From assembly GCF_039543385.1 (NCBI RefSeq), contig NZ_BAABJQ010000035.1:23241-87240 (forward strand): a stretch of DNA of 64,000 bases, read 5' to 3'. The notes under the pieces are model-generated. The model was not told the origin of the DNA. It saw only the letters and a list, made by a program, of their open reading frames with translations, and searched no databases. Positions 17,110 to 30,167 of this stretch are shown in pieces; position 1 is the stretch's first letter, and each line of letters starts with the position of its first letter. The translations under genes and the position numbers were made by a program. The stretch is from Rugosimonospora acidiphila. Its GTDB lineage: Bacteria; Actinomycetota; Actinomycetes; Mycobacteriales; Micromonosporaceae.

Positions 17110-17988
17110 TCAGTCGAACGAGACGTGGTCGAACGCGAACGGCGTGGCCAGTTCGTCCCGGCGACGCTTGAGCCCGGCCAACTCGCGCGCCAGGTCACGC
17201 TTGTCGTGCAGGGCGGGCTCGGCGATGCCCAGCAGCTTGAGCCGTTCGCCGATCGCCGAGGTGGCCAGGTCCTCCGCGAGCCGGCTCGGATCGACCCCGC
17301 ACGAGAAGCGGTGCTGCCGGATCCGGGCCCGCTCGAACAGGCACTGCCCCTCGCGTACGTCCAGCCACGCCCAGCCCTCGGCGGTGCCGTCGCGCCAGGA
17401 CACGTTCAGCGCCCGCACGATCGGGTCGACCAGGCGCCCGCTCACGTAGGCGTCGACCGCCGCCGCGCGGGCGACTGCGCCGAGGTCGTTGACGTACCCC
17501 TCCCGGCCGTCGGGCAGCCGGCCGGTGATGTCGCGGTAGCCGGGCGGCTCGCCCCCGGTGGCCGTGGTGTACGCGTGCGCGTCGAGCACGTACTCGAGGA
17601 CGCGCCGCGCGAACGCACCGGTACCGTGCGCCGCGGATTCGACGCGCAGCAGCGGCAGGCCGACGGCCTCGCACACGGCGGCGGTCGCCCGGTCGGCGCG
17701 CGCGGCGCCGGCCCCGAGCACCGCCGGGTCACGCAGCTGGACGGCCAGCACCGGAGTCTGGCCGGCGGCCTCGGCCACCACGAACGCCAGCGGGGTACGC
17801 GTGGCGGAACTCCACTGGTGTGCGGTGACGCCCGGCGGCCGGCCGCGTACCACCTGCCCGAGTCTGCGGTCGGGCCGCACGAGCAGGCCGGCGCGCTCGA
17901 AGGCGGCGGTGTCGCCGACCCCGTTCGGCATCGAGACTGGGTGCAGCCAGGCGTCCGGCTCGGTGCTCGCCAGCCGATCTCTGATCAC
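17110..17988 (-). CDS. Hypothetical protein, DUF2726/PD-(D/E)XK-like
   Basis: A 292-residue protein I cannot assign firmly. Residues 60-120 (TPLAFVVAEAAGQTPVLAVQL, then DRATAAVCEAVGLPLLRVES) follow the strand-helix pattern of DUF2726 restriction-endonuclease-like domains, in which a variable residue plus a QxK-type motif forms the core; the usual acidic active-site residues are not evident. The C-terminus is a charged helix (RDLARELAGLKRRRDEL). No membrane segment or signal peptide. GTG 17988 is preceded by GGGAGGAG. Confidence 0.6.
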   Translation of the reverse strand: MIRDRLASTEPDAWLHPVSMPNGVGDTAAFERAGLLVRPDRRLGQVVRGRPPGVTAHQWSSATRTPLAFVVAEAAGQTPVLAVQLRDPAVLGAGAARADRATAAVCEAVGLPLLRVESAAHGTGAFARRVLEYVLDAHAYTTATGGEPPGYRDITGRLPDGREGYVNDLGAVARAAAVDAYVSGRLVDPIVRALNVSWRDGTAEGWAWLDVREGQCLFERARIRQHRFSCGVDPSRLAEDLATSAIGERLKLLGIAEPALHDKRDLARELAGLKRRRDELATPFAFDHVSFD

Positions 17989-18128
17989 GCGGTCCGTGCT
18001 CCTCCCGCCATGCCGCCCCAGGACTGACGCAATGGTAGGGACGTTGGGCGGTGCGGGGTCGGCGGGGGCGATGGTTCACAACAGCGGCACCTTGGCGGTG
18101 AAGGCGACGGGCGCGCCCCGCGGGCGGG

Positions 18129-18782
18129 TCAGCTCGGTGGGCTGGCGACCGGGTCCACCGAGGACTCGGTCGGTGAGGGTAGGCAGCCGACTCCGCTCTG
18201 CGCGTGGATGCTGATGCTGATCGTGCCCTCTCGGTCAAAAGGCGACGTGGGCGAGGGCGCCGCGCCCCCGCGGGGAGCGGTCCCCTGTGAAGGGCCGATC
18301 CAGCGCTCATCGATCCAGAGGAAGCTCGGTACGCCGTCGATGTTCTTGCAGTAGAACAGCCCCGCCTGGTAGTCACCCGGGATCACCTGCGGGAAGTCCG
18401 CCTGCTGCGGCATCCACCCTCGACCCCGCAGGCCCGCGTCGTACATGGCGGTGATCTGGTCCTGGCCGAAGCTCACGCCGAGGTCGAAGGTTGCCGCGAC
18501 CTTGGTCGAGGTGTCACCGACGTAGGCGTCCTGCTCCTTGCCGCGGACCGTCACCTTTTCGGTCAACCGCTGACATCCCCTCTCGGATGTCGGACTGCCC
18601 TGCAAGGTCGCGTACGGGGGTACGAATCGAAACACCGGCTCGGCCCTGAACGCGGCCAGTAGCGCGTCCTCGTTCGGGGGCGGCTGGCAGTCACTGGCCG
18701 AACGCGAATGCCAGACGTAGGCGGCGACGCCGGCGAGCAGGCACACCACCACGGCGCTGATCGAGACCGATTTTCTCCCCAT
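18129..18782 (-). CDS. Hypothetical membrane-anchored protein
   Basis: A 217-residue protein with one N-terminal membrane segment (SISAVVVCLLAGVAAYVW, about residues 6-23) and an extracellular remainder containing Cys residues and a Pro/Ser-rich tail ending in ASPPS. I recognise no domain. The start is ATG 18782 because the TAGATT box at 18790-18795 lies 7 nt upstream; a TTG at 18809 is the longer alternative. Confidence 0.65.
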   Translation of the reverse strand: MGRKSVSISAVVVCLLAGVAAYVWHSRSASDCQPPPNEDALLAAFRAEPVFRFVPPYATLQGSPTSERGCQRLTEKVTVRGKEQDAYVGDTSTKVAATFDLGVSFGQDQITAMYDAGLRGRGWMPQQADFPQVIPGDYQAGLFYCKNIDGVPSFLWIDERWIGPSQGTAPRGGAAPSPTSPFDREGTISISIHAQSGVGCLPSPTESSVDPVASPPS

Positions 18783-18789
18783 CTGCCGG

Positions 18790-18795
18790 AATCTA
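18790..18795 (-). promoter_or_regulatory. -10 box of a probable leaderless mRNA
   Basis: Minus-strand TAGATT, 7 nt before ATG 18782. No ribosome site is present. Confidence 0.4.
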
Positions 18796-18857
18796 CCCGA
18801 CGCCGGCAAGGCGCCGCCTCACTCCACAATGGACGATTGGCTCGGGCAGGGCACCCG

Positions 18858-20986
18858 CTACCTCGGGCTGAGCCAGAGCACGCCCAGGGGCGGTACCCGC
18901 AGGGACGCCGACGCCGGCAGGCCGTGCAGGGGCAGCGGCTCCGCCTGTACCGCGCCGAGATTGCCCACGCCCGACCCGCCGTAGCTCTGCGAATCCGTGT
19001 TGATCATCTCCGTCCAGGTGCCCGCCACCGGCAGTCCCAGCCGGTACCCCTCGTGCGGCACGGCCGAGAAGTTGGCCACGCACACCAGCGGCGACCCGTC
19101 GGCGGCCAGGCGCATGAACGCGATGGTGTTGTTGCTCGCGTCGTCACCGACGATCCAGCGGAACCCGTCCGGCGAGGTGTCCCGCGACCACAGCGGCGGG
19201 CAGGCGCGGTAGGCGGTGTTGAGGTCGCCCACCAGCCGCTGCACCCCGGCGCGTTGCGGGTCCTCCAGCAGGCCCCAGTCCAGCCCGCGGATCTCGCTCC
19301 ACTCCTGGTCGTCGGCCAGCTCGCAGCCCATGAACAGCAACTGCTTGCCCGGGTGCGCCCACATGTACGCCAGCAGCGCCCGGGCGCTGGCCAGCCGGCG
19401 CCAGGTGTCGCCGGGCATCTTGCCGGTCAGCGAGCCCTTGCCGTGCACCACCTCGTCGTGGCTGATCGGCAGCACGTAGTTCTCGCTCCACGCGTACACC
19501 AGCGAGAAGGTCAGCTGATTGTGGTGGTACTGCCGGTGCACCGGGTCCTTGGCCAGATAGTCCAGGGTGTCGTGCATCCAGCCCATGTTCCACTTGAAGC
19601 CGAAGCCCAGCCCGCCGGCCGTGGTCGGCCGGGTCACCCCGGGCCAGGCGGTGGACTCCTCGGCCACCATCAGGATGCCGGGGTGGTGCCGGTACGCGGT
19701 GGCGTTGACCTCCTGCAGCAGCCCGATCGCCTCGAGGTTCTCCCGGCCGCCGTACTGGTTGGGTTCCCACTCGCCCTCGTTGCGCGAGTAGTCGAGGTAG
19801 AGCATGGAGGCGACGGCGTCCACGCGCAGGCCGTCGACGTGGAACTCGTCGAGCCAGTACAGCGCGTTGGCGACCAGGAAGTTACGGACCTCCCGGCGGC
19901 CGTAGTCGAACACGTACGTGCCCCAGTCCGGGTGCTCGCCGCGGCGGCGGTCGGGATGCTCGTACAGCGGCGTGCCGTCGAACCGGGCCAGCGCCCAGTC
20001 GTCGCGCGGGAAGTGGGCCGGCACCCAGTCGAGGATGACCCCGATGCCGGCCTGGTGCAGTCGGTCCACCAGGTGGCGCAGGTCGTCCGGCTCACCGAAG
20101 CGGGAGGTGGGCGCGTAATACCCGGTGACCTGGTATCCCCACGAGCCGCCGAACGGGTGCTCCATCACCGGCAGGAACTCCACGTGCGTGAACCCCAGCT
20201 CCACCACGTACTCGGTGAGCTGGTCGGCCAGTTCGCGGTAGGACAGTCCGGGACGCCAGGAGCCGAGGTGCACCTCGTACACGCTGATCGGTTCCTGGTG
20301 CGGTACGGAACGGGCCCGCCGCTCCATCCAGGTCGCATCGGCCCAGTCGTAGCGGGAGCGGTACACGACGGAGGCGGTGGCGGGCGGGACCTCGGTGTGC
20401 GCGGCGAGCGGGTCGGCCTTGTCGTGCCAGCCGCCGTCGGGGCCGAGAATCCGGTACTTGTACCGCTGGCCGGGCGCGGCGGCGGGCACGAACAGCTCCC
20501 AGACGCCGGTGGAGCCCATGGAGCGCATGGGCCAGCCGTCGTACGCGCCCCAGCCGGTGAAGTCGCCGACCACCCGTACCGCGCGGGCGTTGGGCGCCCA
20601 CACCGTGAAGGCCACGCCGTCCGCGTGCGGCTGCGCGCCGAGCACCGACCAGAGCCGTTCGTGGCGGCCCTCCGAGATCAGGTGAAGGTCCAGCTCGCCG
20701 ATGGTCGGCGGGTACCGGTACGGGTCGTCGACGCGCTGCCCGTCCACGTCCAGCCGGTAGTCCAGCACCTGGCCGGGCACGGCGGCCTCGAACACGCCCG
20801 CCTCGTGCAGCCGGCGCATCGGGTACCGCCCGCCCTCGGCGAGCACGGCGACCTCGCCGGCCTCGCGCCGGTAGGTCCGGATGACGGTGCGCGCGTCACC
20901 GGGGCCGTCGTCGCCCGGGTGCGCGCCCAGCAGCGCGTGCGGGTCGTGAGTCTCGCCACTGATCAGGGCGCCTACCAGGTTGTCCA

Positions 20987-20987
<1 letters not shown>
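18858..20987 (-). CDS. glgB: 1,4-alpha-glucan branching enzyme
   Basis: A 709-residue GH13 enzyme introducing alpha-1,6 branches. After CBM48-like N-terminal modules come the GH13 blocks: DWVPAHFP, GLRVDAVASMLY with the nucleophile Asp, LMVAEES with the acid Glu, and ISHDEVVHGKGSL with the third Asp. Length is normal. Its ATG overlaps the glgE stop by one base (TGATG), so the two are coupled. Together with GlgE it would build the branched glucan. Confidence 0.96.
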
Positions 20988-22960
<1,973 letters not shown>

Positions 22961-22966
22961 CGTCTC

Positions 22967-22972
22967 AACGTA
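22967..22972 (-). promoter_or_regulatory. -10 box of a probable leaderless glgE-glgB mRNA
   Basis: Minus-strand TACGTT, 6 nt before ATG 22960; no ribosome site is seen. Confidence 0.45.
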
Positions 22973-23018
22973 AACCAGCCGGGCGCGGATCTCTCGCCGA
23001 GCGGATCGGTGCCCGCGC

Positions 23019-24272
23019 TCATCCGAGCGCCTGCCGGTACACCCGCATGGTCCGCTCGGCGATCGATTCCCAGGAGAACTGCCGCGTCGCCCGGTCGCGC
23101 CCGGCCCGGCCCATCCGGGCGGCCAGCTCGGGGTCCTCCAGCAGTTCGGTAATCGCCGCGGCCAGGCCGGCGACGAACCCCTCCTCGTCGCGCGGGGTGC
23201 CGTCGGGCGCCTGCTCGGTCGCCACGAGCAGGCCGGTCTCCCGGTCGGCGACCACCTCCGGGATGCCGCCGGTGGCGGTGGCCACCACCGCGGTCTCGCA
23301 GGCCATCGCCTCCAGGTTGACGATGCCCATCGGCTCGTAGATGGACGGGCAGGCGAACACGGTGCTGTGCGAGAGCACCTGGATGACCTCGCGCTTGGGC
23401 AGCATCTGGCGGACCCAGACCACTCCGTCGCGGCGCTCGCGCAGCCGGGCCACCAGCCCCTCGACCTCGGCCGCGATCTCCGGGGTGTCCGGCGCGCCGG
23501 CCAGCAGCACCAGCTGGGCGCCGGCCGGCAGCCGGTCGGCGGCGCGCAGCAGGTAGGGCAGGCCCTTCTGCCGGGTCACCCGGCCGACGTAGGTGACGCA
23601 CGGCCGGTCCGGGTCCACGCCGAGGCGCTCCAGCACGCCGGTCCCCGGATCCGGGGCGTACTGATCGGTGTCGATCCCGTTGTGCACGACGTGTACCCGG
23701 CCGGGGTCCACCGCCGGGTAGCAGTCGAGCAGGTCCCGGCGCATGCCGTCGGACACCGCGATGACGGAGTCGGCCGCCTCCAGGGCGGTGCGCTCGCACC
23801 ACGACGACAGCGCGTACCCGCCGCCGAGCTGCTCGGCCTTCCACGGGCGCAGCGGCTCCAGGCTGTGCGTGGTGACCACGTGGGGCACCCCGTACAGCAG
23901 CTTCGCGACGTGGCCGGCGAGGTTGGCGTACCAGGTGTGGCTGTGCGCGATGCCGGTGCCGGCGGCACCCGCGACCATTTCCAGGTCGATGCCCATGGTG
24001 CGCAGGGCGGGATTGGCGCCCTGGAGTCCGGGTGGGGTGGCGTACCCGGTCACGCCGGGCTGCGCCCGGGGCCCCGGCGCCCCGAAGCAGTGCACCCGCA
24101 CGTCGGCCAGGGTGCGCAGGTTCTCGGCGAGGTACTCGACGTGTACCCCGGCGCCGCCGTACACGTCCGGGGGGTATTCCCGGGTGAGCAGGTCGACCCG
24201 GAGCGGCCGGTCGGCGGCCGGCTCGGTGGCGTGGCCGGGCGCTGGTGCGCCGGGCATGGAGTTTGCGGCCAT
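23019..24272 (-). CDS. glgM: Glycogen synthase / maltose-1-phosphate synthase (GT4 family)
   Basis: A 417-residue GT-B glycosyltransferase of family 4 (not the GT5 GlgA of E. coli). The N-terminal YPPDVYGGAGVHVEYLAENL is typical of the actinobacterial protein once called GlgA and now GlgM, which makes maltose-1-phosphate from ADP-glucose and glucose-1-phosphate. The donor-site EPMGIVNLEAMACETAVVA and RVTRQKGLPYLL are intact. Start ATG 24272 follows the box TACTGT by 7 nt; GTG 24281 overlaps that box. It is divergent from glgC, which supplies ADP-glucose. Confidence 0.9.
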   Translation of the reverse strand: MAANSMPGAPAPGHATEPAADRPLRVDLLTREYPPDVYGGAGVHVEYLAENLRTLADVRVHCFGAPGPRAQPGVTGYATPPGLQGANPALRTMGIDLEMVAGAAGTGIAHSHTWYANLAGHVAKLLYGVPHVVTTHSLEPLRPWKAEQLGGGYALSSWCERTALEAADSVIAVSDGMRRDLLDCYPAVDPGRVHVVHNGIDTDQYAPDPGTGVLERLGVDPDRPCVTYVGRVTRQKGLPYLLRAADRLPAGAQLVLLAGAPDTPEIAAEVEGLVARLRERRDGVVWVRQMLPKREVIQVLSHSTVFACPSIYEPMGIVNLEAMACETAVVATATGGIPEVVADRETGLLVATEQAPDGTPRDEEGFVAGLAAAITELLEDPELAARMGRAGRDRATRQFSWESIAERTMRVYRQALG

Positions 24273-24279
24273 GCGCCGC

Positions 24280-24285
24280 ACAGTA
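24280..24285 (-). promoter_or_regulatory. -10 box of a probable leaderless glgM mRNA
   Basis: Minus-strand TACTGT, 7 nt before ATG 24272. It shares a 70-bp divergent control region with glgC. Confidence 0.45.
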
Positions 24286-24330
24286 GTCCCGTATCGGCCT
24301 TCTGCACTGGCGCGAAGCCATCGTGGTGGT

Positions 24331-24336
24331 TAGCGT
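24331..24336 (+). promoter_or_regulatory. -10 box of a probable leaderless glgC mRNA
   Basis: TAGCGT, 6 nt before ATG 24343; no ribosome site. The -35 region is not recognisable. Confidence 0.45.
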
Positions 24337-24342
24337 CCTGTC

Positions 24343-25574
24343 ATGGGTACCAAGGTGCTCGCCATCGTGTTGGCGGGCGGCGAGGGTAAGCGACTGATGC
24401 CGCTGACCGCCGACCGCGCCAAGCCGGCCGTCCCGTTTGGCGGGATCTACCGAATGATCGACTTTGTGCTGTCCAATCTCGTCAACGCCGGGTACCTGAA
24501 AATCGTGGTGCTCACCCAGTACAAGTCGCATTCGCTGGACCGGCACGTGACCATGACCTGGCGGATGTCCACCCTGCTGGGCAACTACGTGGCCCCGGTG
24601 CCGGCGCAGCAGCGCCTCGGGCCGCAGTGGTTCGCCGGCTCGGCCGACGCCATCTACCAGAGCCTCAACCTGGTCTACGACGAGAACCCCGACTACGTCC
24701 TGGTGTTCGGCGCCGATCACATCTACCGGATGGACCCGGAGCAGTTGGTGGCCGACCACATCGCCTCGGGCGCCGCGGTCACCGTGGCGGGCATCCGCCA
24801 GCCGCTGTCACAGGCCGACCAGTTCGGCGTCATCGATGTGGCCGCGGACGGCCGGCGCATCCGGGCGTTCCGGGAGAAGCCGACCGACGCCACCGGGCTG
24901 CCGGGCGCCCCCGACGAGATCTACGCGTCGATGGGTAACTACGTCTTCACCGCAGGCGCGTTGATCGACGCGGTGACCCGGGACGCGAAGGACCCGCGCA
25001 GCCGGCACGACATGGGCGGCAACATCATCCCCAACTTCGTCGAGCGCGGCGAGGCCAACGTGTACGACTTCCGGGACAACCAGGTGCCGGGGAGTACCGA
25101 CCGGGATCGCGGGTACTGGCGGGATGTGGGAACCCTGGATTCGTACTACGAGGCCCACATGGACCTCATTTCCGTCCAACCGGTATTCAACCTGTACAAC
25201 TCCGACTGGCCGATCCTCACCGGTCACGGGCCATGGCCACCGGCCAAGTTCGTGCATGACCGGCCGGAACGGGCGGGTCGGGCGGTCGGATCGATGATCT
25301 CACCCGGTGTCGTGATCTCCGGATCGCTGGTGGAGAATTCGGTCGTCTCGCCCAACGTGCGGGTGCACTCCTGGGCGCACGTTGACGGATCGGTGGTGAT
25401 GGAAGGCGTGGACATCGGGCGGCACGCGGTGATCCGCAACGCCATCATCGACAAGAACGTGACGGTGCCCGAGGGCTGCGAGATCGGTGTCGACCTGGAG
25501 CACGACCGGGCACGCTACAAGGTCACCGACCGTGGCGTCGTGGTCATCGGCAAGGGTCAGAAGGTGGAGGCCTG

Positions 25575-25575
<1 letters not shown>
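24343..25575 (+). CDS. glgC: Glucose-1-phosphate adenylyltransferase (ADP-glucose pyrophosphorylase)
   Basis: A 410-residue nucleotidyltransferase with a C-terminal left-handed beta-helix. The nucleotide loop is LAGGEGKRLMPLTADRAKPA (residues 8-27), with the glucose-1-phosphate block (VFGADHIYRMD) near 125-135. It provides ADP-glucose to GlgM. The stop overlaps the pgm start by one base (TGATG), so both are one transcription unit. Confidence 0.97.
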
Positions 25576-27221
<1,646 letters not shown>

Positions 27222-27254
27222 ACCGAATCGGTCCACGGGACGTGCTGATTGAGC

Positions 27255-27290
27255 GAGGGCCGCGTGCCGCCGGGGCGGCGTGCGGCCCTC
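27255..27290 (+). terminator. Hairpin after glgC-pgm
   Basis: A 9-bp perfect stem GAGGGCCGC/GCGGCCCTC with further inner pairing (GCCGCC/GGCGGC) follows the pgm stop by 34 nt. There is no T run, as is common for high-GC terminators. Confidence 0.65.
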
Positions 27291-27323
27291 GAATCGGTCC
27301 CGCTGGTTTCGAGGAGGCGACCC

Positions 27324-27533
27324 GTGAAGGGTTGGGTTTCGGTCGTCCTGGGTGTGCTGCTGGTGCTGGTCGGGCTGCTGTGGTCGCTGCAGGGCTTCGA
27401 TGTCATGGGCGGATCCGCGATGAGCGGGAAGACCATGTGGGCCGTGATCGGGCCGATCGTCGCCGTGGTCGGCCTGGTGCTGCTGGTACTGGGTGGCCGC
27501 TGGGCACGCCGCACGGGCGGTTCCCGCGCGTAG
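27324..27533 (+). CDS. Small two-helix membrane protein
   Basis: A 69-residue protein with two hydrophobic segments (about residues 5-20 and 38-57), separated by a short Gly/Ser/Met-rich loop, and a basic C-terminal tail. GTG 27324 is chosen because GAGGAGG (27311-27317) is 6 nt upstream; the frame is open further upstream without a good ribosome site. No known domain. It lies between two strong hairpins, so it is probably a single-gene unit. Confidence 0.7.
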   Translation: MKGWVSVVLGVLLVLVGLLWSLQGFDVMGGSAMSGKTMWAVIGPIVAVVGLVLLVLGGRWARRTGGSRA

Positions 27534-27544
27534 TCGTACAGACT

Positions 27545-27575
27545 CGCCGGCGGGCGTGTCGCGCGCCCGCCGGCG
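27545..27575. terminator. Bidirectional terminator hairpin
   Basis: A perfect 12-bp stem CGCCGGCGGGCG/CGCCCGCCGGCG around a 7-nt loop separates the small membrane gene (+) from the convergent ECF41 sigma gene (-). Confidence 0.8.
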
Positions 27576-27618
27576 TCCACGCTGAGCAACGTGTCCCGAT
27601 CGCCCGGGGCGCGGCGGC

Positions 27619-28641
27619 TCACCGCGCCGGAATGAGCCGCCCGAGCTTGTCCGGGTTGGCCATCAATTGCACACCGGTGATCAGACCGTTCGCGACCTCG
27701 AACGAGCAGGCCTGCCATTGCGCGCCCAGCCGGATCAGCAGTCCGGGCTGACCGTTGAGTTCGGCGATCCTGAGGTCGACAGAGGACTGCTTGGCGATGA
27801 TGCCGATCACGAATCGGGAGACTCGCTCGGCGCCGGATACGGGCCGCAGCGCGGCCCGCGCCTTGCCGCCGCCGTCGCTCCACAACGTCACGTCCCGGGC
27901 CAGGAGCCCGTCGAGGGTCTCCCTCTCGCCGGTGCGGGCCGCGAGTACGAACCGTTCCACCAGGTCACGGTGGACGCCGGGGTCGACGGTGAAACGGGCG
28001 CGGTCGCCGGCCAGGTGGGCGGCGCCACGCCGGTGCAATTGCCGGGCGTGAGCCCCGCTCAGCCCGAGAATCTCGCCGATCTCCGCGTACGGCAGGTCGA
28101 AGGCCTCACGCAGGACGAACACCGCCCGTTCGGGTGCGGAGAGCCGCTGCAGCACCCGCAGCATGGCCAATGACAGCGTTTCGCGTTGCGCGGCGGTGTC
28201 GGCCGGCCCCAGCGGCTGCCCCTCCTGGATGAGCACGGGTTCGGGCAGCCACTGACCGACGTAGGTTTCGCGCTGGCGGTAGGCCAGCCGCATCCGGTCG
28301 ATCGACAGTCGGGTGACCACCGTCATCAGGAAGCGGTGGGGGACCGCGATCGCCGACCGGTCGGCGGCGGACCACCGCAACCAGGCCTCCTGGACCACGT
28401 CCTCGGCATCGGCGAAGCTGCCCAGCAACCCATAGGCGACCTTCAGGAGCCTGGCCCGGTGCCGCTGGAACTCCGCGCCCTCCTCGTCCCGCGGACGACC
28501 GGAACCTTCGTCTCCCGGTCGACCGGGCGCTTCGTCCCGCGGTTGACTCGGAGCCTCTGCCACCGCGGAAGTATAGGAAAAAGTCGTCCGGGGCGGCCGG
28601 TATTCATCCGGCCGCCCGGAGGTGGGTGCGGCGATACTCAC
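27619..28641 (-). CDS. ECF41-family RNA polymerase sigma factor (SigJ type)
   Basis: A 340-residue extracytoplasmic-function sigma factor with a long N-terminal disordered stretch (about 55 residues), region 2 (LKVAYGLLGSFADAEDVVQEAWLRW), region 4 (LSAPERAVFVLREAFDLPYAEIGEILG) and a C-terminal SnoaL-like domain. Both ECF41 marks are present: DGGGK (about residue 260) and NPDKL (329-333). In studied members the C-terminal domain acts as an in-cis regulator and there is no separate anti-sigma factor. GTG 28641 overlaps the stop of the AhpD-like gene, its expected partner. Confidence 0.93.
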   Translation of the reverse strand: MSIAAPTSGRPDEYRPPRTTFSYTSAVAEAPSQPRDEAPGRPGDEGSGRPRDEEGAEFQRHRARLLKVAYGLLGSFADAEDVVQEAWLRWSAADRSAIAVPHRFLMTVVTRLSIDRMRLAYRQRETYVGQWLPEPVLIQEGQPLGPADTAAQRETLSLAMLRVLQRLSAPERAVFVLREAFDLPYAEIGEILGLSGAHARQLHRRGAAHLAGDRARFTVDPGVHRDLVERFVLAARTGERETLDGLLARDVTLWSDGGGKARAALRPVSGAERVSRFVIGIIAKQSSVDLRIAELNGQPGLLIRLGAQWQACSFEVANGLITGVQLMANPDKLGRLIPAR

Positions 28642-29078
28642 ACGTCTTCGGGCAGCCTGCGGGTGGTGATCGCGATCCGGTTGAAAGCGTTGATCATAAT
28701 TATCGCCATCACGAGGTCGGCCACTTCCTTCTCCGACCAGATCGCCCGCGCCTCATCCCACAGCTGATCGGGAACGCCGTCCTCGCCGATCTTCGTGACG
28801 GCGTCGGTCAACGCCAGCGCGACCCGTTCCTGCTCCGAGAAGAACGGCGATTCCCTCCACGCCGAGAGGGCGAACAGGCGCCGAGGAGTCTCCCCAGCCT
28901 TGATCGCGTCGGCACTGTGCATGTCGACACAGAAGGCGCAACCGTTGACCATCGAAGCCCGGACCTTGATCAGTTCCAGCAGCGCCGGGTCCACATTCTC
29001 CTGGCTGTAGGTGTGCAATTCAAATACTTTCCGGTACCCACCCGGTGCCACCTTCTCCATCCGCATGCGTTCCTTCAT
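28638..29078 (-). CDS. Carboxymuconolactone decarboxylase/AhpD-like protein, ECF41 partner
   Basis: A 146-residue all-helical protein of the CMD/AhpD family. The redox motif CAFCVDMH gives Cys47, Cys50 and His54, as in AhpD-like peroxidases. ECF41 sigma genes are typically linked to a carboxymuconolactone decarboxylase, oxidoreductase or epimerase gene (called COE) that is their main target, and this matches. The start is ATG 29078 behind GAGAGGGG; ATG 29066 is possible. It is probably expressed from the ECF41-type promoter at 29121-29148 with the sigma gene as second cistron. Confidence 0.9.
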   Translation of the reverse strand: MKERMRMEKVAPGGYRKVFELHTYSQENVDPALLELIKVRASMVNGCAFCVDMHSADAIKAGETPRRLFALSAWRESPFFSEQERVALALTDAVTKIGEDGVPDQLWDEARAIWSEKEVADLVMAIIMINAFNRIAITTRRLPEDV

Positions 29079-29120
29079 GGCCTGTCATTCCCCTCTCACC
29101 TCGGTGGCAGACAGTGAGAA

Positions 29121-29148
29121 GACGGGTGCGACCGCACCCCGCGTGACA
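29121..29148 (-). promoter_or_regulatory. ECF41-type promoter of the AhpD-sigma operon
   Basis: On the minus strand TGTCACG (29142-29148), a 17-nt spacer and CGTC (29121-29124) match the ECF41 consensus TGTCACA / CGTC except for one base. The start is expected about 35 nt before ATG 29078, so the sigma factor would autoactivate its own operon. Confidence 0.7.
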
Positions 29149-29195
29149 GTTCCGGCGAATTATGACTCGGGTCACCGATCGCCGCGGCGGCCCGT

Positions 29196-29255
29196 GCCGT
29201 GCTGCCCCGCTATGCCGTGCTGCCCCGCCATGCCGTGCTGCCCCGCCATGCCGTG
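29196..29255. repeat. 18-bp tandem repeat, 3 full copies plus a part
   Basis: Copies at 29196-29213, 29214-29231 and 29232-29249 of GCCGTGCTGCCCCGCCAT (one base differs in the first), then a partial copy. It lies in the 360-bp non-coding stretch 29149-29509 between the ECF41 promoter and the next gene; the rest of that stretch is GC-rich without a convincing gene. Confidence 0.8.
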
Positions 29256-29426
29256 CCGTGCCCGTTCACGAGGAGTCGGCGCGGGTGCGCGCGACGGCCT
29301 CGCCCGCGCGCCGGCTCGCAACAGCGCCCGGGCCTGCTGCCGGTTCCGGCCGGTCCGTCGTGGCCGCCGCGCCGCGCGGGCCGCCGTATTCACTCCGATA
29401 GCCCGCATCCATCGACCGTTCGGCGG

Positions 29427-29456
29427 TTAACCGTGCCGACGGCGGCCTGCTAACCT
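29427..29456 (+). promoter_or_regulatory. Candidate promoter of the 29510 gene
   Basis: TTAACC (29427-29432), an 18-nt spacer and TAACCT (29451-29456), with an extended TGC before the -10. The implied 5' leader is about 47 nt and contains AGGTGAG before ATG 29510. Confidence 0.45.
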
Positions 29457-29509
29457 CGGCCAGTTTCACCGCGGTTGATGCGGTGTACCGATTGTCTGGC
29501 AGGTGAGTT

Positions 29510-29983
29510 ATGGCTATTCGTCGCGCTAAACAAAAGCAGCAGGTCATTGAGAAACTGACGAGCGTGGCCCCGCCCGGGGAGACGTTCATCGCGTGCGTGC
29601 ACTGCGAGACCGGGCCCAGCCCGTGGCTCAACGGACTGTTCGACGAGATCCCGTTCCTCGGCCTCATCGTCGCGCTGACGCGGCGGTTCTACTTCATCAC
29701 GCTCACCAACACCACGGTGGTCGTCAACTCCGCCAACCGGTTCACCAACCGCCCCGGCGACGTGGTCTGTTCCTTCCCGCGTAACGCCTTCCCGGTGCAG
29801 CGGGTCAAGCGGGGGCGGGTCTGGAGTTCGATGTACGTGCAGCTCCCGACCGGCGGGAAGCCGACCCGGCTGAACGTCAACCGGTACTGGCGCGACGAAT
29901 TCGACTCGTTGATGACCGTGGTTCCGGCCGCGATTCCGGCACAGGCGACCCCGGCCGCCGCGCCCCAGACCCCGGCCGTCTAG
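29510..29983 (+). CDS. Hypothetical protein, possibly PH-like
   Basis: A 157-residue soluble protein. A basic N-terminal helix (MAIRRAKQKQQVIEKL) is followed by strands with a central FYFITLTNTTVVV and by SSMYVQLPTGGKPTRLNV, a layout like bacterial PH-domain proteins that bind membranes or partners. The last 25 residues are Ala/Pro-rich and disordered. I do not recognise a named family. It is monocistronic with its own ribosome site. Confidence 0.6.
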   Translation: MAIRRAKQKQQVIEKLTSVAPPGETFIACVHCETGPSPWLNGLFDEIPFLGLIVALTRRFYFITLTNTTVVVNSANRFTNRPGDVVCSFPRNAFPVQRVKRGRVWSSMYVQLPTGGKPTRLNVNRYWRDEFDSLMTVVPAAIPAQATPAAAPQTPAV

Positions 29984-30167
29984 CCGCCGCGGGCCCGATT
30001 TCACGGGGGTGAGGCCGGGGTCGATGGCGGCCGCCGCGGTTGTCCGCGCGTGCCGTCTCCCGTACGGGGTGACACCTCGGCCCACCCGACTTTCTCCAGA
30101 GCGCACGTTGCCCGGGTACCGTGTGGACAGATCTTGGTCGCGAGCGGTGTGGGTGAGGTTGGTCGCC

